64,000 nt of DNA from Antedon mediterranea. Its lineage: Eukaryota > Echinodermata > Crinoidea > Comatulida > Antedonidae. Below the pieces are notes generated by a model. That model searched no databases, was not told the DNA's origin, and saw nothing but the letters and a program-made list of their open reading frames with translations. The stretch's first letter is position 1, and every line of letters starts with the position of its first letter. Of this stretch, positions 44,171 to 56,608 are shown piece after piece. Where the stretch lies: positions 14,664,922 to 14,728,921 of the forward strand of contig NC_092678.1 of the NCBI RefSeq assembly GCF_964355755.1, given 5' to 3'. The translations under genes and the position numbers were made by a program.

Positions 44171-44722
44171 ATAAGATTTTTAATTTGATATAATACATTC
44201 CTTTTGTATTTATGAACTTTAATACAGTTAGTACATTATTGTCTTGAATGTGGCGATGAAACATAGACGTAATACTCCGGCACATACGATTGGTAACTCC
44301 ACAGTTTCACCCGCGACATCCGCCTCTGACTTGGTGTTATGCTTTACAGGTTTAATAAGATTTTTAATTTGATATAATACATTCCTTTTGTATTTATGAA
44401 CTTTAATACAGTTAGTACATTATTGTCTTGAATGTGGCGATGAAACATAGACGTAATACTCCGGCACATACGATTGGTAACTCCACAGTTTCACCCGCGA
44501 CATCCGTCTCTGACTTGGTGTTATGCTTTACAGGTATAATAAGATTTTTAATTTGATATAATATATTCCTTTTGTATTTATGAACTTTAATACAGTTAGT
44601 ACATTATTGTCTTGAATATGGTGATGAAACATAGACGTAATACTCCGGCACATACGATTGGTAACTCCACAGTTTCACCCGCGACATCCGTCTCTGACTT
44701 GGTGTTATGCTTTACAGGTATA
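44171..44722. repeat. 184-bp tandem repeat, three near-identical copies
   Basis: Units start near 44,171, 44,355 and 44,539 (ATAAGATTTTTAATTTGATA) and end GTGTTATGCTTTACAGGT. They differ at only a few positions, so the amplification is recent. Every unit ends in a splice-acceptor-like TTTACAG|GT. Confidence 0.9.
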
Positions 44723-45470
44723 CTTGTATCTGGTAACCATTTAATAAAAATAACAACTCTTCACAAATCAGCATTCCATGCATTGCACCAAACTGGACAG
44801 ATCCGGATGTTATTAGTCCCTAAAAAACTAGTTCACTAGTCCAAATTAGACATATAGGAACAGCTACCTATTTATTTAAAATCCAACTTATCCATAATAT
44901 AACCAGTCTCAAATCCACTTAATGTATTAACATTCCCAAATGAACAATTACATCTGCAATTGTTTAATAAAACAGTTGACGATTTGTTATTATAAAGTTT
45001 GAACTTGGAGCGTATTATCATCATAACCACTATGTTTTTAGGGAAGTGTGAGTGGGGGGTTATTTTATTTAACTGAAATTAAACAACCGTAAACGGTTAG
45101 AGTTTAAAAAGTTAACTGGCTATCGTTTATTTTATGAATTCGGATGTTTTTATCTAAAATATAATCATGATGTTCTTAACTTTTATTATTTAAATTATGT
45201 TTGTATGTTTTTACTGTACACTACATTTTTTACTAACTAATGTAGGCCTACAATATTATATTGTATCTAACAAATTATGTAAATATGGAAGAAAATAAAC
45301 TACTGGCTATGTTTTGTCATTTTACTGATACAGGTATGCAGGTGAAAATTTATCATTTTTTTTCAGTTGTTTGATTTAATGTGCGAGTTGCCTATTCGTG
45401 ATTTAGCAGCAACTAAGAAACCCTCGGCACTTTGATTGCAGAAAAATACAGTTTGGTATCTTCTTTGAAA
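44723..45470. other. No gene recognised
   Basis: AT-rich spacer. A short plus-strand frame runs from the last 184-bp unit into it but shows no domain. Confidence 0.5.
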
Positions 45471-45479
45471 GAAAAAAAG

Positions 45480-45700
45480 TACAAATTAGAAACTGTATAC
45501 TATAGATAGAGTTATCTTTCAGATTTAAGAATATTTCCTACTTTTTTTCTTTAATCTGTTTACATTTGAAGAACATGTGTTCTTCACCTTCAGTGATGCC
45601 ACAATATTACAATGTTTGTTATCTTTTATTTTCCTGATATATAGCTTTTGCTTTGTAGTGCAAAATATTGTAATTTAGTTTCTCTAAATCTGTATTTTTC
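45480..45700 (-). pseudogene. L1/Tx1-type LINE ORF2 C-terminal remnant
   Basis: Minus strand contains TEGEEHMFFKCKQIKEK, the distal Cys/His motif of L1/Tx1 ORF2 and comparable to NEEHMLLKC at 7.65 kb. A stop precedes it and the rest of the element is not recognisable. Confidence 0.5.
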
Positions 45701-46162
45701 ATTTAACATACCTTTGATATTATTTTTTTTTTGTTTCTTACATTATACGATTATCTAATTATGTGATTTTGGGCAGCTCAATTTAGCTTGTAATACAAAT
45801 ACTGTGTCTTGATTTGTAATGTAAATATTATGACGTGGCTGCCCAATTTGTTTTGTTCATAATTGTTTCCGTAATTCAATATATGACATATTCCACACAG
45901 TTTGGAGTTGTGTGCTTTTTGTTGTCTCGACTTTTTGCGCTGCCTTCCAGTGACATAAATAACAGTTATTTTTAAGCCAATTTCAGGACGACAAAATTAT
46001 GTCTATTGAGGACGACGCATACATTTAAAGTTTGAAGTGTATGCCGCACTGAACAAAAAATTAAGTTAAAAAACAATAGGCCTACTGCGTTGAACTGCAT
46101 TATACGATACGATATTATTCATTGTCATATTTAAAAACAATGTACAAATGAAATGTGGTTGG

Positions 46163-47447
46163 TTGATTACATGTAATTAGACAAACGAATACAAAACAAT
46201 GCGTCGTAACCAGTGATTCTAAAGAGATATTACAAATTTGCTATTAAAGACATGGTTGAATAAACGAATGCTAGTCGACAGCCTGGTTTGATTCAAAGTG
46301 ATCAGTCAACCAGTTTGGCTAAGGTTAACGAATTTATTGAGAGGATGATCGGGATCATTAATTACATTTTTTAGGATATCATTTATTATGATGGCATACA
46401 TCAACTAATACTGTTGCATTTGCCTGGATTGTTTGTATTAATTAACTCTGATTTTATCTTCTTCAACACGAAGATCATCTATATAAATGTCCATTATTTA
46501 TTTTCTTCTTAAAGTAATAGCCTATAGAGAAAGTTTTACTTAAAGCTGGGTTACTTTCATATTGACCCTAATTTGTCAGATGCCTACTTTGTTTGCAATC
46601 CCTTTCTTAGTACATTCATTAATTAATTTCAGTCCATTCCGAATTAAAATAACGCTATTCGAGCAGGTTAAAATTGACAACATGCGCAAAATAATTGCAA
46701 AAACATATTTAAAATGAAAGTAATTCTTCAGAATAAACGATGACCCCCACTTGTTTAATTTATTCTGGAAGCCATTGAGTTGTAGATATGAATTCATGTA
46801 CACATTTGACATACAAAATGTTGCGACATCATCAAAATGACGACGAGTCAATTTAATTTGTTTTTCTCTTTCGTCATATATTATCACATTCAACAGAACG
46901 CATCTTGTTTATTTGTGCAGGATTTTCCATCAAATGTTGATATATGCTTTCGTTTAAATAATTATCTTTCTCACGATTTTAACCATTTTCATTACGCCTA
47001 AACACCTTAATAACCTAGGTCGTGTAATTTCACCTTCGCCGTATATTTGAATATCTTACAGCTCTTCAGAATTGAAGGTTACCTTGAAGATTCTAATCTA
47101 TTATAAAAGAATTTTTTTTTTATTTCAAAGAGCGCACAGCGCTTTTACGTGCCAAATTTACTTCCAAATCTTAAATTTATTTGCTCAATTAATTATCTTC
47201 TTCAAGTTTTTTGATAACGTCATCATACCAAAAAATTAGAACATGATGTGGGTCCTGTAATTTCACATATGTTACACTGTATATAGATATACCGTATGAC
47301 ACAAAATGGGCACAAATCAGCATTATAATCATATAAATATTATATATACAAATAAACATTTAGTGATAATATTTTAACATAAGTGCATGTTTTTTAAAAT
47401 TTACTTTCAGTAAAATTATAAAAATGATCACCTATAATTCGTCAAAG
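46163..47447 (+). repeat. Long direct repeat, copy 1 (pair with 53,021-54,139)
   Basis: From TTGATTACATGTAATTAGAC to CACCTATAATTCGTCAAAG, collinear with the second copy over >1.1 kb with indels. Minus-strand frames inside are short and without domains. Edges lack TG..CA, so these are not ordinary LTRs. Confidence 0.8.
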
Positions 47448-48204
47448 TGAAGACGTAAAGTCTAGTTTTATGAATGTGTTTATTAGAATTATGGTAAAGG
47501 AATTGATAGGTAGGTCTAATAAATACTACAAGTGATTGCCAGCTTGAGAAAATACATAATTTAGTTTGACTGGTATTGACTCCCTCATGCATGCATTTGA
47601 ATACGTAAACATGCTGATTATATTTTGTGTATAGTTTCGGAAAATGGGAACCCTTAATTAACAAACCAGGCAGAGAATGGAAAAACGGTGGAATGAAGAA
47701 GTGAACCGCATTTTTTTAGAGCTTTATAGGTATAAGTCGTAAAAATGATGATTTCAACTCTAGTTTTTTAAATATGTATGATGCAACACAGTATTCAATG
47801 CAATGCTATATATATTTACTAAAAATCTATTTTATTCAACTAAATATTCTTTTCCGTCTGTTTGGTAGTCATGCGAAACCTCATAATTTTCATTGATAAC
47901 GACAGAGTTCTCAAACACAATGCTGTTTAGCTTTCACTGTTTCTAATGGTTAGTGTTACCCAACATGTATGCTAGTATAAATTACATTCTATTCTAAATT
48001 AGTAGAAGAAAAGGTACTTCAGCCCAAAGTTAACCTTGAGGTATTTCCTGATTACGTAATATCCGCCAGGTGTTTCTAATGTGAGGATACTGTTGTTGTT
48101 CCAGGCAGTGATATAGATGATCGTTACACGGATAGTCAGTCGTGGTTATAACAAATGGTTAACAATGGGGATAGTATAAGACAATAGAGTATATCATTTC
48201 CCTA
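47448..48204. other. No gene recognised
   Basis: AT-rich sequence inside the interval bounded by the direct repeats. No domain-bearing frame on either strand. Confidence 0.5.
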
Positions 48205-49175
48205 GAATTGTTATATAGATTTGTTATATATTAATATACATTATAATATAAAATTAATAAATATTAAATAAAAATGATATGGTAATTTAGTTGCTTGTGA
48301 TGAGAACAAAATGGTTTACAATGGTTGAAGTCAATAGATGTTATGTTTCGGATTATAATACAATGGTTAACATAGGGTAAGGAAGTGAGACAATATAGTT
48401 TTTGTAAGATTTGAATTAGTCAGAGTCAATAAAGATGCACCTGGTTAATTAAAACTAGTTAATTGAGGTTTTTGCTTGATGTATGCCGACATAATCCAAA
48501 GACATAAGTTTTTCGATCCGGATATTATAACAATGACTAAAACAAAAAGATAAGAATGAATGAAGTTAAATAATAAGTATGTCTTGATTGAACTATACCG
48601 ACAGGTAATTAACCATCTTCCGGATTTGTTAACAAAGGGGATAAATCGAAAGCAGTGACACGGGGTGTTTGACATACTAAAGTTTAATGTGTGACGTCAT
48701 GATGTTAGTTTCACTATTTTTGATGATTTTTGTTTTCCAATGTTTAGTTTTATTTTCATTTAAATTGGTTACGTTTACGAAAAGATTTCTTTGTTTCCTT
48801 TTAAAATAAAACAAAAAGTGGGTAAAGAGGGAATTGTTATATATAATTGTTATATATTAATATACATTATAATATAAAATTATTAAATAATAAATAAAAA
48901 ATATTTGGTGATGATTTAGTCGTTTGTGATGAGAACAAATGGTATACAATGGTTGAAGTCAAATAGGGGTTATGTTTCGGATATAATATTACAATGGTTA
49001 ACATTGGGTAAGGAAGTAAAAGATTGTTGTAAGATTTGAATTAGTCATGTACTTGGCGGTATTTTTAAAAAGGGGTACAATAAAAGATGCTCCTGGTTTA
49101 ATTAAAACAACGTAACAACATAAGTTAATTTGATCAGGATATTATAACAATGACTAAAACAAAAAGTTAAGAGAA
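48205..49175 (+). repeat. Tandem duplication of ~350-bp segment
   Basis: TTATATATTAATATACATTA, GTGATGAGAACAAA, CAATGGTTGAAGTCAA and ATTATAACAATGACTAAAAC occur in the same order at ~48,215-48,560 and ~48,840-49,170. The second block lies just upstream of the intronless gene and may contain part of its distal promoter. Confidence 0.75.
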
Positions 49176-49458
49176 TTTAGTACAGTTTTCATCAGTATGA
49201 ACTTCTACAAACCAACAGCTGATTACGCCGATTCTAAAATAGCTGATAAGGCTAAGGCTAGTATGCAGCGAGTTATGAGAAAACGGTTTGATCTTTGATG
49301 ATTTTGGATCGGACATTTTTTAAATTGAATGACATTGGGGAAGCTACTTAATGAAACAAAAGATACACGACGCTTCGGCACAATGTTCCGACAGGAAATA
49401 CAACAATGACAATTGGCTGAAACAAATTTAGTAAATGCCGAATGTAATTCTTTGACTG

Positions 49459-49465
49459 TATATAA
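49459..49465 (+). promoter_or_regulatory. TATA box of intronless SIM-motif gene
   Basis: TATATAA followed ~30 bp later by a TCATTC initiator-like sequence, ~90 bp before the ATG. Inference from position and sequence only. Confidence 0.5.
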
Positions 49466-49549
49466 CTCTCGATTATTTTGTAATCTTTACCTCATTCTAC
49501 AACGCTACAGAGCTCGACAAGACAGACCAAAAACCAACAACTAGTTACT

Positions 49550-50278
49550 ATGGGTTCCGTGATTGAAATCATTGATCTTACTATGGACTCTGATGTCGAA
49601 GAAGATGTTATATATATAAGCAGTGATTCAGAATTTGAAGACGAAGACATACTAGCTATGACTGGTGCCTATTTTACAGCAGAGGAGGAGGAAGAGATGA
49701 GGGAAGAGATGGGGGATATGACGTGTTTAATAGCGATTCAACCCCCACCTCCAATGAACGTTGATTTCAATAATGTATCTAATACTGAAGAAGACGAACA
49801 TTATAGATCGAGAATAATTTCTGAAGAGGAGAGGATTGTATACGACGACACGTCATCGGTAGTTGACTACCACCTATTTCTGGCAAGAAAAGCCGATGTA
49901 GAAGATGATGTAGAAGATGAGGTGTTTGCGGAAGAGTACCTGAACCCTGTGCTGGAGGCGGAGATTAAGAAAGAAACTACCGAACTTGAGTACAAAGAAA
50001 TAATGAGAACAATTGAGAAGGTTTTCATAGAAGAATTTATATTCATTCTGAAGGACATGGTTGAACGTTATAACTTTCACGGCTCAAGATATGAACAACT
50101 CCTAACATTTTTTCGACCAATTCTAACATTGAAACTTGTGGACAATAGCGCTACCCATTTTGAATGGGCGCTAAACTACTTTCATTTACGTTGTATAAAT
50201 GTTGATGCGTTCGCTAAAGCCATAAAGTTGATTACAAATGATTCAGAACTTTTTAATAAGATTCTTTACCAATTGTAA
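49550..50278 (+). CDS. Intronless acidic protein with tandem SUMO-interaction-like motifs, unknown function
   Basis: 242 intact codons with a good start context (A at -3, G at +4), a TATA box upstream and AATAAA ~135 bp downstream. Residues 4-10 (VIEIIDL) and 20-23 (VIYI), each flanked by Asp/Glu/Ser (DLTMDSD, SSDSEFED), look like two SUMO-interacting motifs. An acidic stretch at ~43-56, four prolines at 65-68 and a second acidic block at ~115-130 follow. Residues ~145-242 are predicted helical (EIMRTIEKVFIEEF ... LNYFHLRCINVDAFAKAI) and vaguely recall a CARD death fold; that is weak. A decayed Polinton-type integrase follows on the same strand, so the gene may be a mobile-element cargo or viral gene. 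It has stayed open while its neighbour decayed. I do not recognise a family. Confidence 0.7.
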   Translation: MGSVIEIIDLTMDSDVEEDVIYISSDSEFEDEDILAMTGAYFTAEEEEEMREEMGDMTCLIAIQPPPPMNVDFNNVSNTEEDEHYRSRIISEEERIVYDDTSSVVDYHLFLARKADVEDDVEDEVFAEEYLNPVLEAEIKKETTELEYKEIMRTIEKVFIEEFIFILKDMVERYNFHGSRYEQLLTFFRPILTLKLVDNSATHFEWALNYFHLRCINVDAFAKAIKLITNDSELFNKILYQL

Positions 50279-50411
50279 TTTGTACAAATTAAAAAAAATA
50301 TCTTAACACTTTTTTCTAATTAATGTTACATATTTTTATAATTCTTATTTCTTTTCGGTAAATTTATTATTATTATGGTTGTAAATTATATTGAAATAGA
50401 ATATGTGTTAA

Positions 50412-50417
50412 AATAAA
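50412..50417 (+). terminator. Poly(A) signal AATAAA
   Basis: AATAAA ~135 bp after the stop of the 242-codon gene, followed by a TG/T-rich stretch (GGTTGTGGTTTTTC) as expected for a cleavage region. Confidence 0.5.
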
Positions 50418-50518
50418 GGTTGTGGTTTTTCTTTTAATAGCAACAACAACGAAAATGAATTTGATCTTTGCGTGTTATTTAAGTATTTTATTTATTTTTT
50501 AAATTTTCATTTGGGTGA

Positions 50519-50770
50519 ATGAGGGTAATGAGTATGGATGAGTACTTAAGAAAAGTATATTACGATCCTAAGCATCCTGATAGTTTTGGTGGTGTGGACC
50601 GACTTTATCAAAAATGTAAAATACGATTTAAATATTACCAAGAGACAAGTTCAAGACTGACTGAGCAAGCTAGATACATATACATTACACAAATCCATTC
50701 AACGTAAATTCAAACGAAACTGGGTACTTGTAAGTGTTATTGATGAACAATGGGGAATGGATTTGGAAAA
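50519..50770 (+). pseudogene. Polinton/Maverick-type integrase N-terminal remnant
   Basis: Reads MDEYLRKVYYDPKHPDSFGG then VDRLYQKC, the hallmark opening of Polinton-type integrases (YDPKHPASFGGVexLYxA). It then breaks: downstream family sense (helix, THK block and the region before the catalytic core) continues in other frames to ~50,770. The DDE core itself is not found. Polintons are self-synthesising virus-like DNA transposons. No polymerase, capsid or ATPase gene is recognised in this window, so only a scrap remains. Sequence is left unrepaired here. Confidence 0.7.
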
Positions 50771-51010
50771 ATAACGTGTATAAAATTTGATTCAGACAAA
50801 CTGTTTGACTTTAAATTTCCAAAAATCAAAGGAAGTCAATTTTGAAATAGTTGGTAGCACGGTACAAGGAATCGGACTGGAAAAAATAACAACAACTAAT
50901 CCTAACAAAATAACCCGTAAACCAAAATCTCACTCTCTACCATTCAAAAATGATGTAGCGATTTTTTCAAGCGGTATTTTCATGAACGTATTGAAAAGAA
51001 AATAGTTTTA
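50771..51010 (+). other. Short ORF after the integrase scrap, unknown
   Basis: A 72-codon frame (50,787-51,005) with a basic middle part. It may be further decayed element coding sequence. No domain recognised. Confidence 0.25.
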
Positions 51011-53020
51011 TTGTCAATGATTTGTCAAGTGTTTTATTTTAATTTCAATTACTGTTGTATTGTATTTAGTTTTACCCGTTCATGTTGGCATGATCAATAT
51101 TTGCTCAAACTCCATTTTATCGTTATGTTTGTAGTATTTTAGAGATTCCCGATCATCGTAATAATGATATAACTAGAATTCGTAACCGTGTGTTAGATTC
51201 CACGCGTATTATATACATATTGTCTTACTTTAATTCCTTCTCTCGTTATTCACCCGATGTAGTTTGATCAAACAATTGTACCTGAGCCTGAAAGGTTAGT
51301 TGTTATGGTACAAGGAATCGGCCCGGAAAATAATTTGTTTTCTTTTCTGTTAAATTATTATTATGTTTGTGAATTGTGTATTGCAATAGATTTGTTTAAT
51401 GAAATTAAATTAATTAGGCCTATGTTTTGACTTAATTTACCGTCAGTGTAAATTTGTAAAAGTAGTTTTCCTACTTTAGTTCACGGTAAATTTATTTATC
51501 GACTTAATTTAATTTGTTTTCTTTTCTGTTGTTGTTAAATGTAATTGCAAACACACATAATAAATGATTGTGATTATAAATATTCTGTTTACTTCTTTTA
51601 ATTTTAAACAGTACAGACGGTTGGTAGGTTCGGGCCGCGTAATTTTTTTTTCCAGGACGAACGTGGGCAGAAATCATGAATAATTCGGGCCATTCATTCA
51701 GTGACTACCCCCCTTACGGTCGATACTACAGTAGCCATTATACTGCTGGAGTGTCTCGAAATTAAATGCAAGTTGTTTTAGGTTTTACTAATCAGTTCTT
51801 CGTTTTCAGTAGGCCTATCCTAGCCCAAATAGCATTTAGGACTAGGCTGAATACTTAGACCTAACCTAATATCCCCACGCCTACATTTCGGAATATCATA
51901 ATATAAATACTTTGGCTAGGCTAGGCGCCGCGATGCAACACAAATAAATGTAGTCAGCAGAATGTTTCCATCAATTATGTGACGTCATGTGCTATATCGA
52001 TAGTTTGGTCAGTTTATACGTTTTAGCATTGCGATATAAATGGTTGAACTGGATTCAACCCTTGCGATTGTCAACTATCGTGTCTTGTAGTGTTGATTAC
52101 CGTGATTATTACACCTTTTCTTGCAAATGGCCGATGTTTTTTTATCGTCGTCGTTGGCTAAAAATGTACGTTTTCCTGTAAATCGGTAACATCTCAATGT
52201 TTACGTAGAAGATCGCCTATTTTTGTTAACTATAGCGTCGAATAACGTCGACAGGAAAACAGTCTTTACAGCTCATTACTCTATGTTCAGAATTGAATAC
52301 GGGACCTTTACCTTTTTAGTAATAAATGACATAAACTGATTTTGTTTATACATGTTTTTTTTATTTGATCGCCTCTTGTTGGTATGTATATTCTCTGTTT
52401 GGCCATTAGTGTATTTTTATTATTGTGACAATGCCGTTTCAATTTCATTAATAAGGTTAATATTTCCAATCAATGGCAGTTTTACAATTATCGGGACCAA
52501 TGTTGTATTCATTTAGGGATTCATTTATTACAGTAATTTTATTTTTTGTGTTGACCTTTAATACAGAGTATTATATTAAGTTTCTTTGTTTGTTTGTTGT
52601 AGACAATCTAAAAATCAAACTAATGTGTCACTTTCACAAATTATAGGTACTTTTTGTGACAAATAACATTTTTCTGACACTTTTAAATGGCTTTGCGTGC
52701 CCATATTCAGCAGCATTTTCGTTTTCAATCATGCTACAAAAAGAAACTATAGAGGGCATTTTCAAGTCAATTTGAACATACATGATGAGATCAAGTTATG
52801 CTTGTGCTTTTCGCGTCACGGCTTTATCCAGCTACATCCCCAGAAGAAGACTACTCATTCAGTAGCTATATCAAACGGAAAGCTTATTATCTACAGCTGA
52901 CATTTTTGGTATTTTGTAAACTCGACTAATTGATAGGTCCAAGCTTCTACAATATAATACATTGGAATAAAGTCGACAGAAAAACAGGCTTTACAGCTCA
53001 TTACCCTATGCTAAGAATTG
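51011..53020. other. No gene recognised; short internal duplication
   Basis: Words GTCGACAG.AAAACAG.CTTTAC and AGCTCATTAC occur near 52,248 and again near 52,973, the second just before the direct repeat. GC-poor elsewhere. Small frames have no domains. Confidence 0.5.
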
Positions 53021-54139
53021 ATTACACGTAATTAGACAAACGAATACAAAACTATGCGTCGTAACGAGTGATTCTAAAGAAATCTTACACATTTGCTATT
53101 AAAGACATGGTTGAATAAACGAATGCTTGTCGGCAACCTTTAGTGGTTTGATTCAAAGTGATCAGTCTACCAGTTCGGCTAAGTTTAAAGATTTTATTGA
53201 GAGGATGATTGGGATAATTGATTACACTTTTTAGGATATACATCAACTAATGCTGTTGCATTTGCGTGTATTATTATCTCTGCTTTTATCTTCTTCAATA
53301 CGAAGATCATCTATAATGTCCATTATTTATGTTCTTCTTATTTTAATGTAATAGCCTATTGAGAAAGTTGTATTTCATGCTGGATCATTTGTTTGCAATC
53401 CCTTTCTTAGTACATTCATTACATTTGAGTTCATTCCGAATTAAAATAACGTTATACGAGCAGGTTAAAATGAAAACAATGCCCACAATAATTGCAAAAA
53501 AGTGCTGAAAATTGTAAAAAAAATAATGCTATTTTAAATGAAAATAATTCTTCAGAATAAACGATGATTCCCACTTTTTAATTTATTCTTGAAGACATTA
53601 AGTTGTAGATATGAATCCATGTACACATTTGACGTACAGAAGGTTGTGACGTCATCAAATGGCCACGAGTCAATTAATTGTTTTTTTTTCCTCTTTCATC
53701 ATATATATCACATTCAACAGAACGCATTGGATGTTGTGACGTTAACATTATGATCAGTTGAAGTTAAAAAGTAGTTTTTCATATTTACACATACACAGCG
53801 CTTTTACGTGCCAAATGTACTTCCAAATCTTAAATTTACTTGCTCAATTCATTATCTTCCGAAATTGTCATCTTCAATTTTTTTTTATAACGTCATCATA
53901 CCAACAAATTAGAAAATGATGTGGGTACCGTAATTTCACCTGTTACACTGTATATAGATAGGCCTATGCCGTATATATTCTATATGACACATAATAGGCC
54001 CAAATCAGCAATGTAGGCCTAGCCATATAAATATTATATACAAATCAACATTTTGCGATCATATTTTAACATAAGTGCATGTTATTTAAAATTTAGTTTT
54101 AGAAAAATTATAAAAATGTTCACCTATAATTCGTCAAAG
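53021..54139 (+). repeat. Long direct repeat, copy 2 (pair with 46,163-47,447)
   Basis: TTGATTACACGTAATTAGAC to CACCTATAATTCGTCAAAG, shorter than copy 1 through internal deletions. The pair encloses ~5.6 kb that includes the SIM-motif gene and the integrase scrap. Confidence 0.8.
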
Positions 54140-54604
54140 ACTTCAGAACTATTGTCTGTAAGATTCAAAGAAAATATCAACAATAGTGGCAGAATAAAAA
54201 TGGATTTCTTTCACATTTTGCACATGGTTATATATATGTGTTGAGAGAAATAAAAAATGAAGTAATTTTTATCACAAATATATTTCCATGGCAACGGGCA
54301 AATTCGTGTTTTTGACAAATGTTGTCCTCTTTTAAGGTTTTTTAAAATGGATATTGATAGTACTTTGATGAAAAATATTTTTGTTTTGTTCATTTAATTA
54401 TAAAAAATAATTAGTGTATGCATAATAACAATGCATTGTGTACCTGTTTCATATTTTTTTATTTTTTTTTATTTCATACTTCTGGAGATACCATTTATTT
54501 TTCACAAGGTCATATTTGTAAGGAGATTATTTCTATTCATGAAAACCCCATATTTGTATTTACAGCGGGCACCACTTTTCAAAGCCTGTTTGTTCTTCCT
54601 ATCT

Positions 54605-55117
54605 AATTAGTGCATTTGGTACATCCCGTAAGTGGCCACCTCCCGTAAGCAGCTGCAGCAACTTTTTTTTTTTATTAAAAATAAGATTTTGTGTATGGTA
54701 AATTACCTCCCATAAGCGGCCACCCGAAAATGTGGTACTTATTGGATGGACCTAAAAATAAGAGATCCATGTTTATTTTATTTTTGTATATATTAGCTTT
54801 ATTTCGAAGCGGTTTTAAAAACATTTCTGTGTAGAAAACTACACATATTTTGACCGAACATTTTTCATATGATAACCGCTTTTAAAATTTGTCAGAAAAC
54901 GATAAATAATACTAAACCACCTGATTATAAACAATAATACAATTATCTGGAAAATTGAGAGGCTCGTTGCGTTAAGAACACTGAAAAATATCGTGCATAG
55001 CCATAATACGTAATTTGGCCCTTTATCGGCAGAACCTCCCGTAAAGGGGTCACCTCCCGTAAGAGACCACTTTTCCAGGTCTCGAGGGTGGCTGCTAACG
55101 AGAGGTTCAACTGTGTT
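54605..55117. mobile_element. Pogo/Tigger-like MITE
   Basis: The right end, read inward on the minus strand, is ACAGTTGAACCTCTCGTTAG then CAGCCACCCTCGAGACC. The left side has CCCGTAAGTGGCCACCTCCC. CTCCCGTAAG/CTTACGGGAG words recur throughout. Shares its core with 33,388-33,612. No transposase. Confidence 0.65.
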
Positions 55118-55439
55118 GAAAAAAAATGACAATTGGGACTTTACTTGTGATTTATGTCATTGGCCTGTCAGCACAGTCGTTTCTTTCTAGAATTAAACGC
55201 ACAAACTTGTATTGGGAATAATTTATGTTTATGTGGTTATTACTATCGAATTTAGGTATTGATAATAATAATAATATGGCTTTTGAATATATAATTACTG
55301 TCTGTAGAATAACATTTATACATTTTCGGTTCGCGATGAAAAGTTATATGAATGGATTTGTAATAGGTATTTATAATAATAGTATATGGGTTGTATTATT
55401 GCTAAGCTATCACCAAATCACGTTATACCATTATTTCTC

Positions 55440-56450
55440 AGGGTTTTTTGCACCATTGATCAATACCAAACGCTTATCGGTATTATAGTTTTTAATGAAT
55501 CAATACATTAATAAAAATACCCAATTAAATCAATCGCGTCAGTCCAATTCCGACTTATGTTTCGATCACATAGTTCTGTGTCTACACTGTCCCCCTGTGA
55601 TGCATTTGTTTTTATTGTACCTTTTTAATAAAATTATTATATGTTTAGGCCTAATCACCCCAATTTAATGAAACGGTCAGATTCCGATTTCAATTGAACG
55701 AAAGTAGTACTGTATTTATTATTCATTGATAAGCCAAGGGTCCCATGGCGTTAGCCGATTTCTTGAGCATTTGACTCATGTGTCAACCTGTAACACAAAT
55801 CATTCTTCAACATTTAAAGAAAGAACCTCACACGTCTTTTTTTTGTGAGTGATACTCTATGGATATGCCCACGGAAATAATATGTGGACATTGCAAACAA
55901 TCATAGGCCTACAGTAACAAACATAATATGGCTAATAAGCATAACATTCAGACTTGTTTGTTTTCTAGTGGATTTTTATTTACTTTATCATGTAGAATAA
56001 AACTAGTAACAGTGGCTATATTAATAATTATTATACTGATTATCCTTGATGTTATCGCGTCTAATAATAAAATATTTTGTTGTTGATAAGCCCAATTTTT
56101 CAGCCTTGATTTTACATTTTCAACGAAAGTATTTATTTTTTGATAAGCCCAATTTTGAAGTCTTAATAATGACCCTTCAACAGTGCATTTTACATGATAT
56201 TGACCGAGGGTTTTTACGCCTCTATAGCCACTGATCAATACCACAATTAATGTACTTTTTTAAATGAATATTGAAATGTTTCAACATACCCAATTAAAAA
56301 AAAACGGTCCGTTTTCGAGTTCAATCTTTTGATTAGAGAGGTTGGAGTTTCATTTTGAACGAAAGTATTTATTTGATTGATAAGCCAAATTTCTAGTCCT
56401 AGTGATTTGAGATTCAACGGGTTTTGCTTTCAATTGTATAATAATATAAT
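55440..56450. repeat. Diverged tandem repeat units
   Basis: GAACGAAAGTA..TATTTATT...TTGATAAGCC recurs near 55,695, 56,120 and 56,357. TTGATCAATACCA with CCCAATTAAA follows at ~55,455 and ~56,230. Three to four old copies. Non-coding. Confidence 0.6.
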
Positions 56451-56553
56451 TATATATATATAAACAGATATAGATAACATCAAGGATAATCAGTATAATA
56501 ATTATTAATATAGCCACTGTTACTTGTTTTATTCTACATGATAAAGTAAATAA
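55977..56553. mobile_element. Foldback/MITE with ~80-bp inverted termini
   Basis: TTTACTTTATCATGTAGAAT ... CAGTGGCTATATTAATAATT ... CTTGATGTTATC at 55,977-56,055 is mirrored at ~56,475-56,553. The interior carries the tandem repeats of the previous entry. No coding; minus-strand frame here is a shadow. Confidence 0.7.
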
Positions 56554-56556
56554 AAA

Positions 56557-56566
<10 letters not shown>

Positions 56567-56602
<36 letters not shown>
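56567..56602. repeat. (AT)n microsatellite
   Basis: Pure AT run directly outside the inverted terminus. Confidence 0.9.

Positions 56603-56608
<6 letters not shown>

Noticed and set aside
46163-54139. LTR retrotransposon bounded by the direct repeats
   Set aside because: No TG..CA ends, no primer binding site or polypurine tract, and no gag-pol inside.
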